A DNA stretch of 19,391 nucleotides. Origin: Planctomycetota bacterium (lineage in GTDB: Bacteria > Planctomycetota > Planctomycetia > Pirellulales > Pirellulaceae). This document shows, piece by piece, positions 14,747 through 19,391 of the stretch. Location: the NCBI GenBank assembly GCA_026692885.1, contig JAPLNJ010001187.1, forward strand, positions 1 to 19,391, given 5' to 3'. The stretch's first letter is position 1. Every line of letters starts with the position of its first letter. The position numbers and the translations under genes were made by a program. The notes below the pieces were generated by a model. That model was given only the letters and a program-made list of their open reading frames with translations, had not been told where the DNA came from and made no database searches.

Positions 14747-17575
14747 TTAGCGCGGATTGGGTCGGAACTCAGGATCGTCTTTCCATCGCAGATTCTTCTT
14801 GCCCTCGTAGACGCCGTAGTACGGTGCGTTGGCGTCGATCCAGGTGACGAGCCGGATGAACTCTGCCTGGCTGAGTTGCACCGGACACTGGCCGCTGCGG
14901 ATGCGATCGATCATCTTGCTGCGGTGCGAGCCGAACGTGAGCGGCGGTTCGGCGGGGATGTAGGCGCTGCGCGGATCCACGTCGATGTTGTTGATCAAGC
15001 GGCGATTGATCAGATTCTCGTAGGACCGATTGAACAGCGTGGTCAGCTCGCCGGTCAGGTCCAGGTTACCCTTGAGGTCCGTCCCGCCGTGACACTGGAC
15101 GCAATGCTTGTCCAAAATCGGCTGCACGTCCAGTGGGTAATGCACCATCCGCGGCCGGCTCTCGCCGGGCTGCGGCATTAGACTCTGGGCAGGTTGGTTG
15201 AGCGCCAGCAGACCGGCAGCCCTCAACCCCGGTGCGTGCTGTCGTGACTCGTGACAACCGATACAGGACCGCTGCTCGCCGGACATCAGGTTGACGAAAG
15301 TCCGCATCCGCTGCAGTTCCATGTAGTTCTCGTCCAAGACCTGGAAATAGATGCTCTTTCCGGCCGGCACTTGGAAGTGCGCGGAACCATCGTCGTTGAC
15401 CGGGACGAGCCCGAGGACCTGCTTGGTCGTGAAGTGGCCTTTCAAGCTGATCGCAGGGTTCTGCAGGCCCAGGCCGTCGCCTTGGCCCGGGGACGCCCAC
15501 GAGGCGGCCCACGGCTTAGGAATGTCTTCCATGACACGCAGATACTTGACCGTGCCGCGCGCGATCCCGGTCAGGCCCTGGTAGACGTCCGTCATAAACA
15601 GCGCGGCCATGTTCTCCGCCGGTGCAGGTTGCGACTCCGTCAGCGCCGGCCGGACCGGAGAGAGGTTGGCCGGATTGCGTCGGGGACGTAACGGAATCGG
15701 CTGGAACGACGAGAAGGTTGGATCCCGATACAGCAACTCCCGATTACCGGCGGCGTCCAATACGTAGATTCCGTAGCCCGCCGGTTCGGCGTGATTGGGG
15801 CTAGGATTGTAGCAGACCAGGAACAGATCCTCACCCAGCGGATACGGCTCTTTGTAGTAGCCGTACTGAGCGCCCGGATAGCCCGAGTGCGGCGGCAGGC
15901 CGATCTCCGGCGTGAGGTTGGTCATGGCTGCGGGCGTCAACTGCGTGAGATGGATGTCGACCAAGATCACCGGCCCGACCGCCAGCGGCATGTGCGGTGC
16001 ACCGATGGCCACCAGTCGATGGCTGCCGGGAATGCTGCGGGCGTCGATCAGGGTCGAGGGCAAGGCGACATTGTTCTTGTACAGATGGGCCGGGCCGCTG
16101 CCATCGGGCCGCATCGTCCACAGGCTTTGTACGTCGCCGCAGCCTTTGTCCACGTATTCCCAACGCGTGTAGATCACGCGGCCATCGTCCAACACGCAGG
16201 GCGCGAACTCATTCGTGGTGTTGCCGGAGAGGCAACGGATGTTGGCTCCGTCCGCATCCATCAGGTGCAGCGCGGTGCTGGTGAACGCGTTGTGGCACAA
16301 CACGGCTCGCTTGGACCGCGTCGAGACGAACATGATCCGGCCGTTGGGCAAGTAACACGGATCCATGTCGTCGTAGCCGTGATGGAATTGCTTCAGCATT
16401 TCCTGCTCGTCCGGCGCATCCAACGTCAATTGCCGCAGACCCGTGCCGTCGATGCCGATCTCGTAGATGCGGTATCCCGTGTTCGGTTTCTTGTAGGCAA
16501 AAACGATCTTGTGGGCGTCGTGCGAGAGGTCGAACCGCCCGAAGAGGCCGCCCGTCAGTTCCGGGGCTATCTCCGTCACCTTCCCTTCCGGAGTAAGCGG
16601 CGAGAGGATGCACAGGTTGCCGCCCATCTTCGAACTACCGTCGAAGTGGTCCGTGTAGATGTGGCTGGAATGGTAGGTGGTGCGTTTGACGAACAGCAGT
16701 TGGCTGATCTCCAGCCGCGGGTCCGCCAACATCAGGTTGCGTACCGCCCAGCGGGCCTGGAGATAGAGGTCTCGCTGAGCGTTGGCGTCGGCCTGGGCGG
16801 GCAAACTCTTCAACTTGGCAGCCACCTCATCCAGCACGCGGGCCAGCGGCGTCACGTCGATTCCCTGGCCGCGACGATCCGCCAGTAAGTTCCGACCTCG
16901 CTCCAGGATCAGTTCCACGGGGCAGACTATGTCGACGGGGGTCTGGATCTTGGCCTTGGACCATTCGCTCACGCTGCTCTGATCGGCCGGTCGATGCAGG
17001 GCCAGGTTTTTCGCAGGATCGGCTTGGCCGTAGACCTCGACTTCATCCAAGTGCAACCACGTGGGACCAGGCAATTCGATACGCAAGAAGCGGGCCGGTT
17101 CGCCGCGGAGTGGAACGGCCAGCGGTTTGTTGTCCGGCGTGCCCCGGAACACGGTGCCATCATGGGCATACACCTCGCGCCACGACTGGCCGTCTGCCGA
17201 GAGGAGCACTTTCAGCCGTGCTGTGCGATCAGGCACGTGGCACGCGTTGTAGACAAGGACACGTTCCAACGCCGAGATTTCGCCCAGGTCCACCTGCCAC
17301 CAGGGCTTGGCGTCCTGGGACGTGTGGAATCCCCACTGTCCGTTTTTGACCCCGTCCACACCGCCGATGGCATCGGCGTGCGTGGTCACTCCGGCGACCG
17401 TGCGCTGCTGCCGGGCCGCTTCCTGCCGCAGCCAGTCGCGTTCGATTTCGTCCTTCCAGGAGTCCGCGGCGAACAGCCCGATCCCCATGCTGGCCCACAG
17501 CCCGCAAACCAACAAGAGCGGCCCGGCGACTCTTGATCGGCCCAGCGACGTCCCGCCAACGCAATTCTTTCGCAT
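14747..17575 (-). CDS. Secreted hydrazine-synthase-alpha-like multidomain cytochrome with discoidin domain
   Basis: 942 residues. The signal peptide has a hydrophobic core at about 17-35 with likely cleavage near GLFAA/DS (37/38). A discoidin (F5/8 type C-like) domain occupies about 55-185 (WWQVDLGEISALERVLVYN; FLRIELPG, LDEVEVYG). A beta-propeller-like region (about 300-650) has repeated strands such as GGLFGRFDLSHDAHKIVFAY and CYLPNGRIMFVSTR. The C-terminal part has two c-type haem motifs, CIGCH (771-775) and CVQCH (825-829), ending in LVTWIDANAPYYG. This layout matches the HzsA-like family common in non-anammox planctomycetes. Real hydrazine synthase needs partner subunits not present here, so substrate and reaction are unknown; an extracytoplasmic redox or carbohydrate-linked role is inference. 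ATG 17575 has GGGAGA seven bases upstream. Confidence 0.85.
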   Translation of the reverse strand: MRKNCVGGTSLGRSRVAGPLLLVCGLWASMGIGLFAADSWKDEIERDWLRQEAARQQRTVAGVTTHADAIGGVDGVKNGQWGFHTSQDAKPWWQVDLGEISALERVLVYNACHVPDRTARLKVLLSADGQSWREVYAHDGTVFRGTPDNKPLAVPLRGEPARFLRIELPGPTWLHLDEVEVYGQADPAKNLALHRPADQSSVSEWSKAKIQTPVDIVCPVELILERGRNLLADRRGQGIDVTPLARVLDEVAAKLKSLPAQADANAQRDLYLQARWAVRNLMLADPRLEISQLLFVKRTTYHSSHIYTDHFDGSSKMGGNLCILSPLTPEGKVTEIAPELTGGLFGRFDLSHDAHKIVFAYKKPNTGYRIYEIGIDGTGLRQLTLDAPDEQEMLKQFHHGYDDMDPCYLPNGRIMFVSTRSKRAVLCHNAFTSTALHLMDADGANIRCLSGNTTNEFAPCVLDDGRVIYTRWEYVDKGCGDVQSLWTMRPDGSGPAHLYKNNVALPSTLIDARSIPGSHRLVAIGAPHMPLAVGPVILVDIHLTQLTPAAMTNLTPEIGLPPHSGYPGAQYGYYKEPYPLGEDLFLVCYNPSPNHAEPAGYGIYVLDAAGNRELLYRDPTFSSFQPIPLRPRRNPANLSPVRPALTESQPAPAENMAALFMTDVYQGLTGIARGTVKYLRVMEDIPKPWAASWASPGQGDGLGLQNPAISLKGHFTTKQVLGLVPVNDDGSAHFQVPAGKSIYFQVLDENYMELQRMRTFVNLMSGEQRSCIGCHESRQHAPGLRAAGLLALNQPAQSLMPQPGESRPRMVHYPLDVQPILDKHCVQCHGGTDLKGNLDLTGELTTLFNRSYENLINRRLINNIDVDPRSAYIPAEPPLTFGSHRSKMIDRIRSGQCPVQLSQAEFIRLVTWIDANAPYYGVYEGKKNLRWKDDPEFRPNPR

Positions 17576-17605
17576 GTCGATTCTCCCTTGCTGAAATGGT
17601 CCCGA

Positions 17606-18183
17606 TCACGCCCTTAGGAACGGCGCATCAATAACTGTCGCAAGTACCGTAGGCAACCCCCGTTGGGGCTGTTCTGCCGGCAGGATCCCGCTGCTTACCA
17701 GCCGATGTACGCTCAGGAGACTGATTTCCAACTGCGTAGCGGTTTCCGACTGCGTCAGCCAGCCCGAGCTGGTCTTCAATCGCGCGTTGTAGACGCTGAT
17801 CCCGGCGTGCTGTCGGTAACGTCGAAAGTGTTCGCAGGTCCATGTATCGCCGTTCGTCGAGCGGATGCCGGCGCGGTTCAACACCGTCGCGATCGCGCCA
17901 TCGGTTTGCACTTTCCGCAGCGTTTCGATGAGCGACTTCAGTTCGCTCGCGGGCAACTTGCCGTGGCGAAGCGTGCGTCGGCCGCGCAACTCCGTATGAT
18001 GGCCCCGGACCATTGAATCCGCAAGATGGCTTCGTCGCGTTCTTCGTCCACGTCGGCGACGATCTCCTTGATCAACACACCAACTGTTGTTTCATGCTGT
18101 TCGACACTGACTGGACAGATGGTCAGCCGCACGCTGCGCTGCTTCGACGCCAGCCTTTGAAGTTGCGCATTTGCAAAGACCAT
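17606..18183 (-). pseudogene. Serine recombinase C-terminal remnant with frameshift
   Basis: Two overlapping frames join into one protein. The upstream frame gives VGVLIKEIVADVDEERDEAI and LRIQWSG; the downstream frame gives GHHTELRGRRTLRHGKL, a helical stretch with AIATVLNRAGIRSTNGDTW, and an HTH-like GWLTQSETATQLEISLLSVH ending SSGILPAEQ. This order matches the C-terminus of large serine recombinases found in planctomycete mobile regions (WxGGxHTEL, then a DNA-binding helix pair). The two frames meet at a run of four C at 18003-18006; one extra base would restore the reading frame, so the break is a one-base deletion or sequencing error. The catalytic resolvase domain is absent because unrelated sequence (AAA-ATPase-like, opposite strand) begins around 18175. 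It ends 30 bases before the cytochrome-like gene. Confidence 0.7.
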
Positions 18184-18420
18184 CGTCGAGAGCTACTGAC
18201 TCTTCAGGTTCGAGACTGCAGCCAGACCTTGCATGCCGCCCGGGCTTTGTCGGACGGTATCTTACGGTTTCTGGCTCTGGCCATTCTGGAGCTGGACCCC
18301 AGCGCCCGGGGCTTGCTATGTTTCGAGGAGCCCGAGAATGGGATTCATCCGGAACGGATCCCCGCTATGGTGCGTCTGCTCAAGAACTTGACCGTCGATC
18401 CTGAAGAAGATGTCTCGCCG
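18178..18420 (+). pseudogene. AAA ATPase (AAA_21/SMC-like) internal fragment
   Basis: In frame, the + strand reads RELLTLQVRD, then ARALSDGILRFLALAILELD and LLCFEEPENGIHPERIPAMV. SDGxLRxLAL (ABC-type signature region) followed by hhhhEEPENGxHP (Walker B and D-loop) is diagnostic of the AAA_21/OLD-like ATPases often found in defence and mobile loci. There is no Walker A half upstream and the frame degenerates after about 18420, where the family should continue with an NTHSP motif. About 80 of some 350-400 residues remain. A longer open frame continues to 19242 but it runs antisense through the toxin-antitoxin genes and is not meaningful. Confidence 0.7.
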
Positions 18421-18501
18421 AGGCAGTCGGGACCTGGCCGGTCCTCCTCAAGCGTTCTGGGAGAAGTGCACGAAGTAAAGCCGAGACCACAGCAATTCGG
18501 T

Positions 18502-18822
18502 TCAAGCCTCGACCAATTCCAGTTTGAGTCCGAGAGCCTTCGCGATGGCCTCCATACTGGAAAGCTGCGTGTTTCGGCCATACTCGACATCTTTGACCGT
18601 GTTGGCATTCGGGAGGCAGGCTTCCTTCGCAACCGCTTCGTACGTCAGTCCTCGTGCTTTGCGTGCCCGACGCAAGTCGGCGGCGATTCCGGTGCTCAGA
18701 GGTTGCTGTTTCTTGGCCACGGGCGGAAATTCCTGCCTGACCTGTTCTTGGATCTCGGCGTGCCGAGCCTTCTCTTCAGCAGTCAACGGACGGATAATTC
18801 GCTCGAACTTAGTCTTCGTCAT
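18502..18822 (-). CDS. XRE-family helix-turn-helix antitoxin-like regulator
   Basis: 106 residues. The basic/acidic N-terminal half (about 1-44) leads to an XRE-type HTH at about 46-103 (GIAADLRRARKARGLTYEAV, then a recognition helix in NANTVKDVEYG, closing with AIAKALGLKLELV). It starts 18 bases after the stop of the toxin-like gene with a GAGGAG ribosome-binding site. In such pairs the antitoxin binds the toxin and represses its own promoter; the second-gene position is like HigBA and BrnTA. Both functions are inferred from architecture and pairing. Confidence 0.85.
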   Translation of the reverse strand: MTKTKFERIIRPLTAEEKARHAEIQEQVRQEFPPVAKKQQPLSTGIAADLRRARKARGLTYEAVAKEACLPNANTVKDVEYGRNTQLSSMEAIAKALGLKLELVEA

Positions 18823-18840
18823 ATTGTTCGCTCCTCGAAA

Positions 18841-19092
18841 TCACGGTTCGGGAACTTCAAAGGCCGTCACCGGCAAGATCGTATCCTCGTCCATCCACTC
18901 GAAAACCACCAGAATGTATTCGTCATCCGGCGTGTAGCCGAATACACACGGCCGACCGCTCGAATCGCTGGTCTGTTCTTCCCGTGCGTGCTGAAGCACG
19001 AATTCGACGTCAGCCGGGGTCAGGTCGTGTTCGTCGATATGCTCGACGTTTCCGTCCGCCTGGTAGTCCCAAATGATGCGCAGAAAGTTCAC
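18841..19092 (-). CDS. Small RelE/BrnT-like toxin candidate
   Basis: 83 residues from a GTG start (V/M-NFLRIIWDYQADGN). Conserved-looking blocks are IIWDYQADGNVEHIDEHDLT, VFGYTPDDEYILVVFEWMDE and DTILPVTAFEV. The alternation of a WD-start, helical HxxEHxLTPxxVE and two closing strands resembles the compact RelE/BrnT fold (compare BrnT: helix with HG[VI]xFEEA then strands). The GTG at 19092 is preferred over an in-frame ATG at 19230 because GAGG sits seven bases upstream and the longer N-terminus would run through a palindromic repeat. The family is common in planctomycetes next to XRE proteins. Catalytic residues cannot be assigned, so an RNase role is inference. Confidence 0.75.
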   Translation of the reverse strand: MNFLRIIWDYQADGNVEHIDEHDLTPADVEFVLQHAREEQTSDSSGRPCVFGYTPDDEYILVVFEWMDEDTILPVTAFEVPEP

Positions 19093-19132
19093 GGAAGCAC
19101 CTCGACGAATGTCTTGCCGAGCATCCCTGCAA

Positions 19133-19138
19133 ATTGTA
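19133..19138 (-). promoter_or_regulatory. Possible -10 box of the toxin-antitoxin operon
   Basis: On the minus strand TACAAT (consensus TATAAT with one difference) lies about 40 bases before the GTG start, a normal leader distance. No good -35 hexamer stands at 16-18 bases upstream (CGCCAT region), so support is partial. It sits between the toxin start and the palindrome at 19171-19228. Confidence 0.35.
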
Positions 19139-19170
19139 GTCGATCGTCGACGGAATGGCGACAGAAGCTC

Positions 19171-19228
19171 GACAGAGCCAGAGTACGGATGAAGACCGAA
19201 CGAGATCCATCCGTGCTGTGGCTCTGCC
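19171..19228. repeat. Palindromic repeat upstream of the toxin gene
   Basis: Arms 19171-19191 and 19208-19228 are complementary at 18 of 21 positions around a 16-base spacer (core CAGAGCCA and ACGGATG with their complements). It lies about 80 bases before the toxin start. It could be an operator, but its style matches the other dispersed planctomycete palindromes of this window. Confidence 0.75.
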
Positions 19229-19350
19229 ATCCGTGCGAATAGCGAAGGAAAAGCTGCAACTGGGCGAGATATTGGGCTAGATATGCAGTCTGCCTATCGA
19301 GGTCAGGTCTTCAACGGGGCCTTGATCAGAACATTGCGCATCGTAACCCG

Positions 19351-19391
19351 ACGCGTCAGCGAGGAAGAGCGGCGTTTCCTCGCTGACGCGT
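19351..19391. repeat. Perfect 16 bp palindrome at the window edge
   Basis: ACGCGTCAGCGAGGAA (19351-19366) and its exact reverse complement (19376-19391) flank a 9-base loop. The window ends on the last base of the arm; because TAACCCG precedes the first arm, the palindrome probably continues outside with the complement. Bases 19229-19350 before it show no recognisable feature. Confidence 0.85.

Noticed and set aside
15791..16888. 365-codon + strand open frame over the cytochrome-like gene
   Set aside because: Antisense shadow of the propeller region; composition is Arg/Val/His-rich without motifs.
19093..19230. Longer N-terminus for the toxin-like gene (ATG 19230)
   Set aside because: The added 46 residues cover a palindromic repeat and the probable -10 box; the GTG at 19092 has a good ribosome-binding site.
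18013..19242. 409-codon + strand open frame at the right end
   Set aside because: Only 18178-18420 resembles a protein family (AAA ATPase); the rest is antisense to the recombinase remnant and the TA genes.

Overview
The window looks like a chromosomal segment of a GC-rich planctomycete (Planctomycetota, probably Pirellulales-like). The evidence is a multidomain hydrazine-synthase-alpha-like cytochrome, a long-form glutamine-dependent NAD synthetase, an FGE/SUMF1-type gene end and many dispersed perfect or near-perfect palindromes between genes. This taxonomic call is inference; no rRNA or marker gene is present.

Layout. 1-443: two and a half tandem copies of a ~171-179 bp non-coding repeat. 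523-1152 (-): riboflavin synthase. 1214-1319: palindromic repeat in the divergent intergenic region. 1338-3350 (+): NAD synthetase, convergent with the next block. 3368-12425 (-): a seven-gene chemosensory operon, transcribed right to left as cheW, cheR(TPR), cheW, CHASE3-MCP, CHASE3-MCP, cheA-REC, cheB. Several junctions are 4-base ATGA overlaps. Gene content and order match the alternative-cellular-function (Wsp-like) class of chemosensory systems rather than flagellar chemotaxis. There is no GGDEF regulator, stand-alone cheY, or motility gene here.

12.6-14.7 kb (+ and -) is a decay zone: a frameshifted DnaK/Hsp70 N-terminus, an unidentified coding-like piece, and the last ~78 residues of an FGE-sulfatase (C-type-lectin fold) protein. 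The end of that last piece has the codon pattern expected of the variable region of a diversity-generating retroelement (DGR). After it come two hairpins, a palindrome, an hsdM fragment fused in frame to the C-terminus of an ISAs1-like transposase, and a 250 bp imperfect palindrome with a perfect 32 bp core.

14747-17575 (-): secreted 942-aa protein with a discoidin domain, a propeller-like region and two CxxCH haem motifs. 17606-18420: remnants of a serine recombinase (-) and of an AAA ATPase (+). 18502-19092 (-): a compact toxin-antitoxin-like pair (RelE/BrnT-like toxin first, XRE antitoxin second) with a plausible -10 box. The window ends in two further palindromic repeats, the last of which forms the window edge.

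The intact genes fall into housekeeping cofactor synthesis (ribE, nadE), a signalling array (the operon), a secreted redox protein and a TA module. The most unusual material is the DGR-like gene end and the density of palindromic elements.
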